This document shows positions 27,080 through 36,493 of a stretch of 64,000 nucleotides of DNA, in pieces (the stretch's first letter is position 1; each line of letters starts with the position of its first letter). The stretch comes from Burkholderiales bacterium 67-32 (lineage in GTDB: Bacteria; Pseudomonadota; Gammaproteobacteria; Burkholderiales; Burkholderiaceae_B): NCBI GenBank assembly GCA_001898625.1, contig MKUP01000010.1:372001-436000 (forward strand). Direction: 5' to 3'. The notes beneath the pieces are model-generated. The model made no database searches. It saw only the letters and a list, made by a program, of their open reading frames with translations, and was not told the origin of the DNA. The position numbers were made by a program, and so were the translations under genes.

Positions 27080-28159
27080 ATGCGCTTGCACAATCCGTCC
27101 GACCCCATGCCCCACCCTCACCTGCAGCTCGATCACGTCCGCCTGGGCTACCGCATGCCGACCGGCATGCACGTCGTCGTCGCCGACTTGTCGCTGGCGT
27201 TGCACGAAGGGCGCATCGGCTGCCTGCTCGGGCCGTCGGGCTGCGGCAAAAGCACGGTGCTGCGCGCGATCAGCGGCTTCGAGCCGCTTTTGGCCGGCAG
27301 CATCGCGCTGCACGGCGAGGCCGTCGCCACGCCGCGCCGCAGCCTGGCTCCCGAGAAGCGGCGCGTGGGCGTCATGTTCCAGGACTACGCGCTGTTCCCC
27401 CACCTGTCGGTGGACGACAACGTCGGTTTCGGCCTGCGGCGCGAACCGCCCGCGGTCCGCGCCGCGCGCGTGCGCGAACTCCTGTCCCTGGTCGGCATGG
27501 CCTCGCTGGGAGGCAAGTATCCGCATGAACTGTCGGGCGGCCAGCAGCAGCGCGTCGCGCTGGCCCGTGCGCTGGCGCCCCGCCCCGAACTGCTGTTGCT
27601 GGACGAGCCCTTTTCCAGCCTGGACGTGGACCTGCGCGAGCGCCTGGCCGGCGAAATACGGGAGATCCTGAAGGAAGCCGAGGCGACCGCGATCCTGGTG
27701 ACCCACGACCAGGCCGAGGCCTTCGCGATGGCCGACGAGATCGGCGTGATGGAACAAGGCCGGATCGTACAGTGGGGCAGCGCCTACGATCTTTACCATC
27801 ACCCCGTGACGGCATTCGTGGCCGGTTTCATCGGCGCCGGCGTGCTGGTGCCGGGCCAGCGGGTGGGCAACGGCAGCATCCGCCTCGAATTCGGCGACAT
27901 CGACGCGCCGGACCCCGCTTCCGCGAATGGACAGGTCCGGGTCCTGCTACGGCCCGACGACCTGCTGGCCGACACCGACAGCCCCATCCGGGCGCGGCTG
28001 GTCCACAAGGTCTTTCGCGGCCCGGGCTACCTATACACCCTGCGCCTGCCCTCGGGCAGCGAGGTGCTGGCCCAGATGCCCCGCGACGACGGACATCGCG
28101 TGGGCGACGAGGTCGGCATCCGCCTGCGGGCCGGCAGCCTGCCGGCCTTTCCGGTCTAG
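27080..28159 (+). CDS. fbpC: iron(III) ABC transporter ATP-binding protein (FbpC family)
   Basis: This ATPase powers the ferric-ion importer. It has 359 residues: Walker A GPSGCGKST at 51-59, Q-loop MFQDYALFPH, signature LSGGQQQR, Walker B LLLLDEP, H-loop VTHDQAEA, then a C-terminal regulatory domain typical of FbpC/CysA-type ATPases. It is divergent from the permease and binding-protein genes. Internal ATG codons at residues 10 and 26 are weaker starts. Its stop overlaps the stop of the convergent ankyrin gene by four bases. Confidence 0.9.
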   Translation: MRLHNPSDPMPHPHLQLDHVRLGYRMPTGMHVVVADLSLALHEGRIGCLLGPSGCGKSTVLRAISGFEPLLAGSIALHGEAVATPRRSLAPEKRRVGVMFQDYALFPHLSVDDNVGFGLRREPPAVRAARVRELLSLVGMASLGGKYPHELSGGQQQRVALARALAPRPELLLLDEPFSSLDVDLRERLAGEIREILKEAEATAILVTHDQAEAFAMADEIGVMEQGRIVQWGSAYDLYHHPVTAFVAGFIGAGVLVPGQRVGNGSIRLEFGDIDAPDPASANGQVRVLLRPDDLLADTDSPIRARLVHKVFRGPGYLYTLRLPSGSEVLAQMPRDDGHRVGDEVGIRLRAGSLPAFPV

Positions 28160-28839
28160 CGGCGCTGCTGCTGCCGCCGCTGGCGATCCTGGTTCAGGCG
28201 TTCGACCAGATTGTTGGCCAATATCGTGTTGCCCGCGTCCCGGCCAACATCCACGGCGTTCTTGCCCTCGTCGTTGCGGACATAGCCGTCCGCCCCCTCG
28301 TCCAGCAGCAGCTTGACCGTCGAGGTGTGGTCGTAGCGCATGGCCATCATCAGGGGCGTCATCTTCCCGGGCGATTCGGCGTCGATGTAGGCATAGTGCT
28401 CGATCAGCACGCGGACTGCGTCGTCGTTGCCTTTGGAAGCGGCATAGTGCAACGCCGTCCAGCCCTCCTGATTGACCTCGGCGCCGCGTTCGATCAACTT
28501 TTCCATCCGGGCGGCTTCGCCCCGGATGGCCAGGTACATCAGCGGAGTCTCGCGCAGCCGGTTCTGGCGATTGACGTCGATGCGCTTGTCGGCCAGCAGG
28601 ACGTCATAGACGCCCCAGGCCTCTTCCTTGACGGCTTCCAGCAGCGGCGTATTGCTGGCGGCGTTGGACATGTTGGGATCCATGCCCCGTCCCAGCAGCG
28701 ATTTGACCGTGGAGGCTCGATCGTTGCGTACGGCGATCCAGAAGTCCTCTTCCGCGCTGGCCTGCGCTGCCGAGAAGGCCGTCAGCCAGCACCACAGCAG
28801 CAGAAAACCCCATCCCCGGTGGGTCCACGAGCCAGACAT
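28156..28839 (-). CDS. exported ankyrin-repeat protein
   Basis: This protein of 227 residues has an N-terminal signal peptide (about 1-29, ending AQASAEE) and about five ankyrin repeats, seen as TPLLEAV, TPLMYLAI, TALHYAASKG and TPLMMAMRYD, each with the usual GA-D/N turn. It probably works in the periplasm as a protein-binding module. In several proteobacteria such proteins sit with catalase or iron genes, and here it faces an iron transporter ATPase. A specific function is not claimed. Confidence 0.8.
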   Translation of the reverse strand: MSGSWTHRGWGFLLLWCWLTAFSAAQASAEEDFWIAVRNDRASTVKSLLGRGMDPNMSNAASNTPLLEAVKEEAWGVYDVLLADKRIDVNRQNRLRETPLMYLAIRGEAARMEKLIERGAEVNQEGWTALHYAASKGNDDAVRVLIEHYAYIDAESPGKMTPLMMAMRYDHTSTVKLLLDEGADGYVRNDEGKNAVDVGRDAGNTILANNLVERLNQDRQRRQQQRR

Positions 28840-28935
28840 AACGTATTTCCTTATATTTTCCTTTCAATGCATTGATTGAAAAGATTTTTTCTTCAAGAAC
28901 AAGGGAGGTTTGTTAAAGTTATTTCTAGCTTTAAT
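28840..28935. other. AT-rich intergenic stretch upstream of the ankyrin gene
   Basis: About 95 bases that are strikingly AT-rich against a high-GC background, with several T-runs and A-runs. It lies between the ankyrin start and the tatD stop, both minus strand, so it likely contains the ankyrin promoter. No clear terminator stem for tatD is seen. Confidence 0.4.
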
Positions 28936-29706
28936 TTAGTGCTTTATGTCTTTGAATAAATTGAAAAAATTCTCGGTCGATGCATCTGCTACCGCCTGAA
29001 CTGCCAGGCCGCGCAGCTCGGCGATCTTCTCGGCCACATGGATCACCTTGGACGGATCGTTCAGCTTGCCGCGATGTGGCACGGGCGCCAGGTACGGCGA
29101 ATCGGTCTCGATCAGGATCCGGTCCAGCGGAATGCTGCGGGCCACGTCCTGAAGTTCCCGGGCATTCTTGAAGGTGACGATGCCCGAAAAGGAAATGCGG
29201 AAGTTCATCGCGATGGCGGCATCGGCCACCGCCTGGGATTCGGTGAAGCAGTGCATCACGCCACCGACCTCCGCGGCCCCCTCTTCCTCCATGATGCGCA
29301 GCGTATCTTCCGCCGCCGAGCGGGTATGGATGATCAGGGGTTTGCCGGTTTGCCGGGCGGCGCGGATGTGGTTGCGGAAGCGGTCGCGCTGCCAAGCCAG
29401 GTCGCCGGTCAGGCGGTAGTAGTCCAGCCCGGTTTCGCCTATCGCCACGACTTTGGGAGTCGCCGCCAGCTCGACCAGTTGCTCGACCGTGGGGTCGGGC
29501 GTGTCCTCGTAGTCGGGGTGCACGCCCACCGAAGCCCAGAGGTTGTCATGGGCCCGCACCAGTTCCATCAACCTGGGCCAGTCGGGCAGGTTCACGCTGA
29601 CGCACAGCGCCTGGGCAACGTGGTTGCCGCGCATGCGCTCGAGGATCTCGGGCAGTTGCGCGGCCAGTTCGGGAAAATCCAGATGGCAATGCGAATCGAC
29701 GAACAT
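28936..29706 (-). CDS. TatD-family metal-dependent hydrolase (DNase)
   Basis: This is an amidohydrolase-fold nuclease of 256 residues. Metal ligands are visible in MFVDSHCHLDF at the start, in GETGLDYY (Glu), in the IIHTRSA and MHCF stretches (His) and in the ILIETDSPYL motif (Asp). I chose ATG 29706 because family members begin at this HCH motif. An in-frame ATG at 29739 would add 11 residues; neither has a good ribosome-binding site. It follows holB in the same direction, the common tmk-holB-tatD arrangement. Confidence 0.9.
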   Translation of the reverse strand: MFVDSHCHLDFPELAAQLPEILERMRGNHVAQALCVSVNLPDWPRLMELVRAHDNLWASVGVHPDYEDTPDPTVEQLVELAATPKVVAIGETGLDYYRLTGDLAWQRDRFRNHIRAARQTGKPLIIHTRSAAEDTLRIMEEEGAAEVGGVMHCFTESQAVADAAIAMNFRISFSGIVTFKNARELQDVARSIPLDRILIETDSPYLAPVPHRGKLNDPSKVIHVAEKIAELRGLAVQAVADASTENFFNLFKDIKH

Positions 29707-29757
29707 GGGCAAGGAAGACGGTAAGGCTGCGGAATCCATAGTACCAGCGGGCGGGCC

Positions 29758-30849
29758 CTAGGCCTGGGCGGCTCGCGCGGGACGGCGGCCCAGGCAGGCC
29801 GCGCTGGCCTGCGCCAGCACATCCTGGGCGAACAGCCGGGCATTGAGCGGATGGTCGGCGATCCTGCGCTGGCGGGTCAGCCAGCGCGACAGCTCAGCCA
29901 CGCGGCCACGTTCGGCGCGCTCCCCTATCTTCGCGCTGTGGGGCGCCAGTTCGGGGAAATAGCGCGCGCCGATGCCAGCCTGGGCCAGTGCCACGTCGGT
30001 GGCCAGGCGCTGCAGCGCGTCTATCCATTCCGCGGCCGGAATCTTGTCCAGCGCATCGACGATCTGCCCCAGGTCTGGCGGCTTGCCCTGCGCGAGCGCG
30101 GCCGCGAAGGTGTCCAGCCACGGCGCCCGGGGCGGAACGCCGGCTTCGGCGCGGCGCCAGGCCGCGACCGGTGCGCCTCCCGCGGCGGCCAGTTGCGCGG
30201 CCGCATCCTGGATGCCCTGCTCTTCCAGCCAGGCCAGCGCGGGCCCGGGTGCCGGCGTCCCCAAAGGCAGCCGGCGGCAGCGCGACACCAGGGTCGGCAG
30301 CAGCCGGTCGGGCGCGTCGGACACGAGCAGGAACACGGTCTGGGGCGGCGGCTCCTCCAGGATCTTCAGAAGGCCGTTGGCCGAAATGGTGTTGAGCGCT
30401 TCGGCCGGATACAGCACCACGACCCGCAGCCCGCCACGATGCGTGCCGGTGTTGGCCCAGGATTCGAGGGCGCGTATCTGCTCGATGCGGATCTCGCGCG
30501 AGGGCGCGCGCTTGCCGGCCTTCTTGCCGTCGGCATCGGTGGCTTCTTCCTCGGCATCGCCTTCCTCGGCCTGGCCTTCGGCCAGCGCCACCGCCTCGGG
30601 GCGGACGCGGCGGAAGTCGGGATGGTTGCCCGACGCATACCAGGTGCAGGCCGGGCAATGCCCGCAGGCCATGCCGTCCTGTGGCGACTCGCACAGCAGA
30701 CTGGCGGCCGCGGCGCGCGCGAACTCGACCTTGCCTATGCCCGCCAGTCCGTGGATGAGCCAGGCATGGGCGAAGCGCCGCCGCTGCTCCTGGCCCAGCC
30801 AGGCGTGGGCCGCTTCTTCATGCCAGGGATAGAACCGGGGTGCGCTCAT
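29758..30849 (-). CDS. holB: DNA polymerase III subunit delta' (HolB)
   Basis: HolB is a clamp-loader subunit of the replicative polymerase. It has 363 residues: an N-terminal AAA+ fold with GLAGIGK in place of a full Walker A, a zinc-ribbon [16 protein letters not shown], and SRCRRLPLG as in the clamp-loader sensor region. An acidic insertion ([20 protein letters not shown] region, about residues 100-120) breaks the domain and is unusual. The ATG overlaps the tmk stop by ATGA. Confidence 0.92.
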   Translation of the reverse strand: MSAPRFYPWHEEAAHAWLGQEQRRRFAHAWLIHGLAGIGKVEFARAAAASLLCESPQDGMACGHCPACTWYASGNHPDFRRVRPEAVALAEGQAEEGDAEEEATDADGKKAGKRAPSREIRIEQIRALESWANTGTHRGGLRVVVLYPAEALNTISANGLLKILEEPPPQTVFLLVSDAPDRLLPTLVSRCRRLPLGTPAPGPALAWLEEQGIQDAAAQLAAAGGAPVAAWRRAEAGVPPRAPWLDTFAAALAQGKPPDLGQIVDALDKIPAAEWIDALQRLATDVALAQAGIGARYFPELAPHSAKIGERAERGRVAELSRWLTRQRRIADHPLNARLFAQDVLAQASAACLGRRPARAAQA

Positions 30850-31502
30850 GCGCCGCTCGCCTGGGCGATGCAGGCCCGCACCTGGGCGGCCAGCTCGGCC
30901 CGCACCGCCTCGATCGGGCGGGTCGAATCGATGATGCGAAAGCGTGCCGGATCCGCCTCGGCCCGGGCATGGTAGGCCGCCCGGGTGCGTTCGAAGAAGG
31001 CATCGTCCTCGCGTTCGAAGCGGTCCAGGGTGCGCCCCCGGCCCAGCCGCTCGCGCGACACCTCGAGCGGGACGTCGAACAGCCAGGTCACGTCGGGCTG
31101 CAGGTCGCCGTGCACCCATTGTTCGAGCACCGCGATGCGCTCGGCCGAGAGCCCCCGGCCGCCGCCCTGGTAGGCATAGGTGGCGTCGGTGAAGCGATCG
31201 CAGACCACCCACCGGCCCCGCGCCAGCGCCGGCTCGATCACGGTGCGCACGTGCTCGCAGCGCCCGGCGAACATCAGCAGAGTCTCGGTATCGAGGCGCA
31301 TGGGCTCGTTCAGCAGCAACTCGCGCAGTTTCTCGGCCAGCGGCGTACCGCCGGGCTCGCGGGTCTGCACCACGTCCAGGCCGGCCTCGCGCAGTTGGGC
31401 CACGAGCCACTCCAGATGCGTGCTCTTGCCCGCGCCGTCCACGCCCTCGAGCGTGATGAAGCGGCCACGGCGGGCGGCGGCGGTGTTCGCGCCGGCGCTC
31501 AT
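30846..31502 (-). CDS. tmk: thymidylate kinase
   Basis: This enzyme phosphorylates dTMP to dTDP. It has 218 residues with the P-loop [10 protein letters not shown] at 19-28, the DRF motif in [16 protein letters not shown] and the lid region around [11 protein letters not shown]. The ATG at 31502 overlaps the mltG stop (ATGA), and its stop overlaps the holB start in the same way, so mltG-tmk-holB are translationally coupled. Confidence 0.95.
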   Translation of the reverse strand: MSAGANTAAARRGRFITLEGVDGAGKSTHLEWLVAQLREAGLDVVQTREPGGTPLAEKLRELLLNEPMRLDTETLLMFAGRCEHVRTVIEPALARGRWVVCDRFTDATYAYQGGGRGLSAERIAVLEQWVHGDLQPDVTWLFDVPLEVSRERLGRGRTLDRFEREDDAFFERTRAAYHARAEADPARFRIIDSTRPIEAVRAELAAQVRACIAQASGA

Positions 31503-32563
31503 GGCTGCACCGCCTCGGTCTGGAAGGACGGCGGAGCCTGCAGCCCCTGTCCCCTGAGCTGGTAGCGCGCGACGTAGCGGTTGTGGCTGTCCAGGGTCTC
31601 GGAGAACGCGCTGGTGCCGTCGCCACGAGAAACGAAATACAGGTACTTGTGCTTTTCGGGTTGGACCGCGGCCAGCAGCGAGGCCCGGCCCGGGTTGGAG
31701 ATGGGCGTGGGCGGCAGTCCGCGGCGCGTGTAGGTATTCCACGGCGTGTCGGCACGCAGGTCGCGGCGGCGCAGGTTGCCGTCGAAGACCTCGCCCAGGC
31801 CGTAGATGACCGTCGGATCGGTCTGCAGCGGCATGCCGACCTTGAGCCGGTTCACGAACACGCCGGCGATGCGCCGGCGATCCGCTTCCATGCCGGTTTC
31901 CTTTTCGACGATGGAGGCCAGGATCAGGACTTCGTAGGGCGAGCCCAGCGGCAGGTCCGGATCGCGCTGCGCCCAGATATCGGCCAGCTCGCGCTGCTGT
32001 GCGCGGTAGGCGCGGCGCAGGATGTCGATGTCGCTGGAGCCCACGGCGAACAGGTAGGTGTCGGGGAAGAACAGGCCTTCCGGGTGGCTGGTCGAGGCGC
32101 CGATCCTGGCCGTGACGGTGGCGTCGTCGAGGCCGTCCAGGGTCTGGCGCACGTCCGGATGGCGGCGCAGGGCCGCGCGTATCTGGCGGAAGTTCCAGCC
32201 CTCGATGAAGCGGATTTCCCGCTGCGTGACGTCGCCGCGCGCGAGCCGGTTCAGCAGCGTCCACAGCGAGTCGCCCCGGGCCACCTCGTAGCCGCCGGCC
32301 TTGATGCGGCGCTCGGTGCCGGTCACGCGCGCATAGGCGATCAGGACCTCGGGCGGCACGGCGATGCCGGCGTCGCGCACCTGCCGGGCGATGCCCCGCA
32401 TGGTCGTGCCTTCATCGATGACGAAGTCCACCTTGTCGGTGGGCAGGGTAAGCGGCATGCGCAGCCACGCGACGCCGGCGCCGACGATGGCCAGCGATGC
32501 CAGCAACAGCGCGGCGAGCGACACGAGCAGCGTGCGTTTCAGGGAAAAATGTCGTTTGGGCAT
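31499..32563 (-). CDS. mltG: endolytic murein transglycosylase (MltG/YceG)
   Basis: This inner-membrane enzyme cleaves nascent peptidoglycan and sets glycan-strand length. The 354-residue protein has one N-terminal membrane helix (about 11-33), a LysM-like region and the YceG catalytic domain with the key Glu in [23 protein letters not shown] and [10 protein letters not shown] are further family signatures. It is first in mltG-tmk-holB-tatD and divergent from ygfZ with about 40 bases between starts. Confidence 0.93.
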   Translation of the reverse strand: MPKRHFSLKRTLLVSLAALLLASLAIVGAGVAWLRMPLTLPTDKVDFVIDEGTTMRGIARQVRDAGIAVPPEVLIAYARVTGTERRIKAGGYEVARGDSLWTLLNRLARGDVTQREIRFIEGWNFRQIRAALRRHPDVRQTLDGLDDATVTARIGASTSHPEGLFFPDTYLFAVGSSDIDILRRAYRAQQRELADIWAQRDPDLPLGSPYEVLILASIVEKETGMEADRRRIAGVFVNRLKVGMPLQTDPTVIYGLGEVFDGNLRRRDLRADTPWNTYTRRGLPPTPISNPGRASLLAAVQPEKHKYLYFVSRGDGTSAFSETLDSHNRYVARYQLRGQGLQAPPSFQTEAVQP

Positions 32564-32606
32564 GGGCGCCTATAATACTTCGATCGACCTCATCGACCGT
32601 TTCAAG

Positions 32607-33635
32607 ATGTCCGTCCAAGAGATTTTATCCGCGAGCGCGCGGCCGGATGCCGCCATCGCGCACATCGCGCCGCTGGACCATTTGACCGTGCTCGAGGCCC
32701 GTGGTGCCGACACGATCGAATTCCTCCAGGGGCAACTGACCCAAGACGTCAAGCAGCTCGGCGACGCCGACGCCCGGCTGGCCGGCTATTGCACGGCCAA
32801 GGGCCGGCTGCTTGCCAGCGCCATCGTCTGGCGCGCCCAGCCCGATCCCGCCGATCCGGTCCCGCGCGTGCTGGCCCTGGTCGATGCCAGCATCGCCCAG
32901 GCTCTGCAAAAACGCCTGTCCATGTTCGTGCTGCGCGCCAAGGTCAAGCTCGCGGCCACGCCGCTGCGCGTGGCTGGCGTCTGGCGCGGCGCCGATGCGG
33001 CGGCCCTGCAAACGGCTGCGGGCGGGCTGCTGCCCGCGGCGCCCTGGTCGCGCGCCGATTTGGCCGACGCGACCTGGATCGCGGCGCCTTGCGCTCCGGA
33101 ATCGTCGCCGCGCTGGTGGTGGATAGGAACGGACGACGCATTGCAGCGCCTGGGAACGGCGCTGGCGTCACCCGCGCAGGCCGGCCTGGCCCAGGCCTGG
33201 CGCGCCGCCGACATCGCTGCGGGCCTGCCCTGGATCACGGCGCCGACGCAAGACCTGTTCGTGCCGCAGATGGTCAACCTGGAATTGATAGGCGGAGTCA
33301 GCTTCACCAAGGGTTGCTACCCCGGCCAGGAAGTGGTCGCGCGCAGCCACTACCTGGGCAAACTCAAGCGCCGCATGTTCGCGGGCCATGTCGCCGGCGA
33401 ACAGGCGGACCCCCAGGCCCTGGCCGGCATCGACGTCTTCCAGGAAGGCGACGACCAGCCTTGCGGCCGCATCGTCAATGCGGCGCGGGACGGCGACCGG
33501 GCCGCGATACTGTACGAAAGCTCGCTGGCCGCCGCGCAAGGCGATGCCCCCCTGCACGCCGGCTCGCCCGCCGGTCCGATCATCCAGCCGCAGGCGCTGC
33601 CCTACGCCCTGTCCGACGATACCCGCTCGGCATGA
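32607..33635 (+). CDS. ygfZ: folate-binding protein YgfZ (Fe-S cluster assembly/repair factor)
   Basis: YgfZ is a tetrahydrofolate-dependent protein of the GcvT fold that supports some Fe-S enzymes. It has 342 residues with the hallmark KGCYPGQE at about residue 235, preceded by the GcvT-like opening (LTVLEARGADTIEFLQGQLTQD, about residues 25-46). The ATG at 32607 is chosen because upstream in-frame sequence would overlap mltG. The next small gene overlaps by ATGA. Confidence 0.9.
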   Translation: MSVQEILSASARPDAAIAHIAPLDHLTVLEARGADTIEFLQGQLTQDVKQLGDADARLAGYCTAKGRLLASAIVWRAQPDPADPVPRVLALVDASIAQALQKRLSMFVLRAKVKLAATPLRVAGVWRGADAAALQTAAGGLLPAAPWSRADLADATWIAAPCAPESSPRWWWIGTDDALQRLGTALASPAQAGLAQAWRAADIAAGLPWITAPTQDLFVPQMVNLELIGGVSFTKGCYPGQEVVARSHYLGKLKRRMFAGHVAGEQADPQALAGIDVFQEGDDQPCGRIVNAARDGDRAAILYESSLAAAQGDAPLHAGSPAGPIIQPQALPYALSDDTRSA

Positions 33636-33964
33636 GCCCAGCGCCGGGATCCGCCATGCACAATCTCTACGTCTACTACAAACTGCCGCAGGCCCGGCGC
33701 GCCGAGGCGCTGGCGCCCGCCCGCCGGGTACTCGAGGCCGGTCGGGCCTGGAGCGCCCGCGTGGCCCTGCAGGCCCGCCCCGCCGCCGACAACGGCGTGG
33801 TCACCTGGATGGAGATCTACGAAGACGTGGCCGATATGCCCGCGCTCGAGGCCGCGCTGGCCGAGGCCGTGCAGGCCTGCGGACTGGCGCCCTTGCTGCT
33901 CGCCCCCCGCCGCAGCGAGGTCTTCGTCGATCTGCCCGCCGACCCGGCGGGATGGGAAGGCTGA
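33632..33964 (+). CDS. DUF4936 family protein
   Basis: This is a small cytoplasmic protein of 110 residues. The start MSPAPG overlaps the ygfZ stop in ATGA. An internal ATG at 33656 (MHNLYVYYKLP) is an equally plausible start and matches how family members begin. The sequence has a ferredoxin-like alternation (LYVYYKLP, WMEIYEDV, RRSEVFVDLP). Function is unknown; the ygfZ-DUF4936-NRDE order suggests it is a conserved betaproteobacterial partner. Confidence 0.75.
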   Translation: MSPAPGSAMHNLYVYYKLPQARRAEALAPARRVLEAGRAWSARVALQARPAADNGVVTWMEIYEDVADMPALEAALAEAVQACGLAPLLLAPRRSEVFVDLPADPAGWEG

Positions 33965-33968
33965 CGCC

Positions 33969-34784
33969 ATGTGCCTGATGGCCTTCGCCTGGGATCCGCG
34001 CGGTTCGACCACCCTGCTCATGGTGGCCAACCGCGACGAGTTCTACGCCCGGCCCACGGCCGCCGCCGACTGGTGGCAGGATCATCCCGACATCTGGGCC
34101 GGACGCGACCTGGCCGCGGGCGGGACCTGGATGGGCATCACGCGGCAGGGACGCTTCGCCGCGATTACGAACTATCGCGAGGGAGGCCGGAACGATCCGG
34201 CCGCGCCATCGCGCGGCGGGCTGGTGTCCGGCTTCCTGGCCGGCACCTCGACACCGGCGAGCTACCTGCGCGACCTGGCCCGGCGTGCGGAACCCTTCAA
34301 CGGATTCAACCTGGTGGTGGGGGAACTGTTCGGACGGACGCCGTCGCTGTGGTACCTGTCGCACCGCCGCGGCCATTCCGCCACCTCGCCCGAGGCCCTG
34401 AGCGCCGGCGTCTACGGGCTGTCGAACGCGGTGCTGGACACGCCCTGGCCCAAGGTCGTGCGCACGACCGCCGCGCTGGCCACGCTCAAGGCCACCGAGG
34501 CCCGCACGTCGGCCTATCTCCAGATGCTGAGCGACACGACGATCGCCGAAGACATGCAACTGCCCAGCACCGGCATCAGCCTGGAACGCGAGCGCGCCCT
34601 ATCGGCGGCCTTCATCATCACGCCCGACTACGGCACGCGGGCCCAGACGGTAATCCGGGCCACGCGCGACGGTCACGTCGAGGCGGCCGAACGCGGTTTC
34701 GACAACGCCGAACAGGCACGGCTGCTGATTCCCGGTTCGCTGCGTCAAGCCGCGTTCGAGGTCTCGAATACCGCGCGCAGATAG
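33969..34784 (+). CDS. NRDE family protein (TANGO2-like)
   Basis: This cytoplasmic protein has 271 residues. It begins MCLMAFAW and contains the defining NRDEF at 21-25, followed by PTAAADWW and GGTWMGIT. The N-terminal Cys2 is conserved in the family and recalls Ntn hydrolases. The biochemical role is not settled; roles in haem or lipid metabolism have been proposed for TANGO2. It starts 4 bases after the DUF4936 gene. Its last 40 bases overlap the end of a convergent hydrolase gene. Confidence 0.85.
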   Translation: MCLMAFAWDPRGSTTLLMVANRDEFYARPTAAADWWQDHPDIWAGRDLAAGGTWMGITRQGRFAAITNYREGGRNDPAAPSRGGLVSGFLAGTSTPASYLRDLARRAEPFNGFNLVVGELFGRTPSLWYLSHRRGHSATSPEALSAGVYGLSNAVLDTPWPKVVRTTAALATLKATEARTSAYLQMLSDTTIAEDMQLPSTGISLERERALSAAFIITPDYGTRAQTVIRATRDGHVEAAERGFDNAEQARLLIPGSLRQAAFEVSNTARR

Positions 34785-35716
34785 TCCACCGAGTCGCGGT
34801 GCGCCTGCCGCGCCACCCGCAGGGCCCCGCCCATGTTGTAGAAGCTGTGGATGGCGCCCTGGTAGACCTGGATCCGGACCGGTACCCGGGCCGCTTCCAG
34901 CTTGTGCCCGTAGGCCAGCCCTTCGTCCACTAGCGGATCGCACTCCGCCAACTGCAGGAAGGCGGGCGCCAGCCCGACGAACTCCGGAGCGTCCAGCACC
35001 GCGAAGCGCCAGTCCAGGCGGTCGGCGTCATCCCGCAGGTACTGGTTGAAGAACCACTGTATGGTCCGTTCGTCCAGCAGATAGCCGGTGGCATACGCCC
35101 GGTGCGAGGCCGTGTCCTGCCAGGCGCTGGTACCGGGATACAGCAGCACCTGCGCCGCCAGCGCCAGGCCGTCGTCTCGCGCCCTCAGCGCGGCCTGGGC
35201 AGTGAGCGTGCCGCCCGCGCTGTCCCCCATCCCGGCCACCCGGGTCGGATCGATGCCCAGCATGGCATGCCGCTCGAATGCCCAGCGCCAGGCGGCGTAG
35301 ACGTCGTTGGCGGCGGTGGGAAAGCGGTGCTCGGGCGCCAGCCGGTAGTCCAGCGACAACACCTTGCAGCGGACGCCGTTGGCCAACATGCGGCAGACCG
35401 CGTCGTAGTCCCGCACGCTGCCTATAGTGAAACCGCCGCCATGGGAGAAGATCACCAGCGGCGCCGGATCCGGGGCCTGCATGCCCGTGTACAGGCGCGC
35501 GCCTATGGTGGCTCCGTCACCCACCGGTATGTCCAGGTCGCGCAGCTCGGCCACTTCGACCGCGGCGATTTCCAGCACCTTGCTGGCTTTTTCGTGGATG
35601 GCGCGCGCCTGCTGAGGCGTGTAGTGCCAGTAAGGCGGACGGTGGGCCCGCTGCACCCGTGACACGAGGTCGGCCACCTGCGGATCCAGGGGCCGGGGGT
35701 GCCGCAGCTCAGCCAT
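34745..35716 (-). CDS. alpha/beta hydrolase (hormone-sensitive lipase/acetyl esterase family)
   Basis: This is a carboxylesterase-type enzyme of 323 residues. HGGG at 92-95 forms the oxyanion hole, the nucleophile Ser166 lies in GDSAGG at 164-169, and the acid and base are in AECDPLVDEG and GAIHSF. These mark family IV (HSL). There is no signal peptide, so it acts in the cytoplasm. The ATG at 35716 overlaps the end of the thioesterase gene, so the two are co-translated. The natural ester substrate is unknown. Confidence 0.85.
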   Translation of the reverse strand: MAELRHPRPLDPQVADLVSRVQRAHRPPYWHYTPQQARAIHEKASKVLEIAAVEVAELRDLDIPVGDGATIGARLYTGMQAPDPAPLVIFSHGGGFTIGSVRDYDAVCRMLANGVRCKVLSLDYRLAPEHRFPTAANDVYAAWRWAFERHAMLGIDPTRVAGMGDSAGGTLTAQAALRARDDGLALAAQVLLYPGTSAWQDTASHRAYATGYLLDERTIQWFFNQYLRDDADRLDWRFAVLDAPEFVGLAPAFLQLAECDPLVDEGLAYGHKLEAARVPVRIQVYQGAIHSFYNMGGALRVARQAHRDSVDYLRAVFETSNAA

Positions 35717-36137
35717 CGACGCCCTGGTCGCCGCGCTTCTTGATGTACTTGAACGTGCCGCTGGAACGGGCCACCAGCCCGCCGCCTTCGTCGCGCACCT
35801 CGGCCTCGCAGAAGGCCATGGTGCTGGAGCGGTGATAGCACTTGCCATAGGCGACGAGCGTGCCGGCCTCCCCTGGCCGCACGAAGCTGGTGGTCATGTC
35901 CACCGTGGCGCTGCCGCGCAGTTCAGGATGCAGCGACCGCGCGGCCGTGGCCATGGCCGCGTCCAGCATGGTCATCAGCACGCCGCCGTGGCAGACGTGC
36001 CAGCTGTTGCAGTGCTGCGGCAGGACGTCCAGCCGGACCTCGGACTGGCCGCCCTCTGCCTTGACCAACTGGGCGCCCAGCCAGGCCAGGAAGGGAATGG
36101 GTACGTCCGTGACGGTGATGGGATTCGTGATCGACAT
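35709..36137 (-). CDS. PaaI-family thioesterase (hotdog fold)
   Basis: This is an acyl-CoA thioesterase of 142 residues. The hotdog signature HGGVLMTMLDAAM starts at residue 50, with the likely catalytic Asp at 59, and SFVRPGEAGTLVAYG forms the later strands. It lies just upstream of the alpha/beta hydrolase (7-base overlap) and downstream of a Dabb protein. The acyl-CoA substrate is unknown. Confidence 0.85.
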   Translation of the reverse strand: MSITNPITVTDVPIPFLAWLGAQLVKAEGGQSEVRLDVLPQHCNSWHVCHGGVLMTMLDAAMATAARSLHPELRGSATVDMTTSFVRPGEAGTLVAYGKCYHRSSTMAFCEAEVRDEGGGLVARSSGTFKYIKKRGDQGVDG

Positions 36138-36144
36138 CCCCGCC

Positions 36145-36459
36145 CTACCTTGCCGCCGGCAGATCGTAGTCCAGGCACGCCCGTTCGGCCCGCACCGCGC
36201 CCATGAACGGCTTGATCGCCACGTGGCGCGGATGCGCCTGGTAGGCGTCCAGCGCCTCGCGGCTGGCGAACAGCGAGTTCAGCACGACGTCGTGCGTGGC
36301 CTCGTGGCCATCGGTGGCCAACCCCACCTCGAATTCCAGGATGCCGGGCACGCAATCGCGGCAGCTTTCCAGCAGCCGCCGGACCTTCTGCATATTGGTC
36401 TGGCGGTCGGCGCCTTCGGCTTCGTCCTTGAGTGTCCACATGACGATATGGCGGATCAT
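36145..36459 (-). CDS. Dabb (stress-responsive A/B barrel) domain protein
   Basis: This single-domain dimeric alpha/beta barrel protein has 104 residues. It opens with MIRHIVMWTLKD and contains the helix with GILEFEVGLAT and VVLNSLFASREAL, the usual Dabb pattern. Such proteins bind or cyclise small molecules or act in stress responses; no role is assigned here. It lies 7 bases before the thioesterase gene in one operon. Confidence 0.85.
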   Translation of the reverse strand: MIRHIVMWTLKDEAEGADRQTNMQKVRRLLESCRDCVPGILEFEVGLATDGHEATHDVVLNSLFASREALDAYQAHPRHVAIKPFMGAVRAERACLDYDLPAAR

Positions 36460-36493
36460 GGCGGGGTCGGTCCTCTTATGGCTGGAACGGAAA

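Noticed and set aside
28156-28159. Possible frameshift at the fbpC/ankyrin junction
   Set aside because: Both proteins have normal full length; the four-base overlap is just convergent stops.
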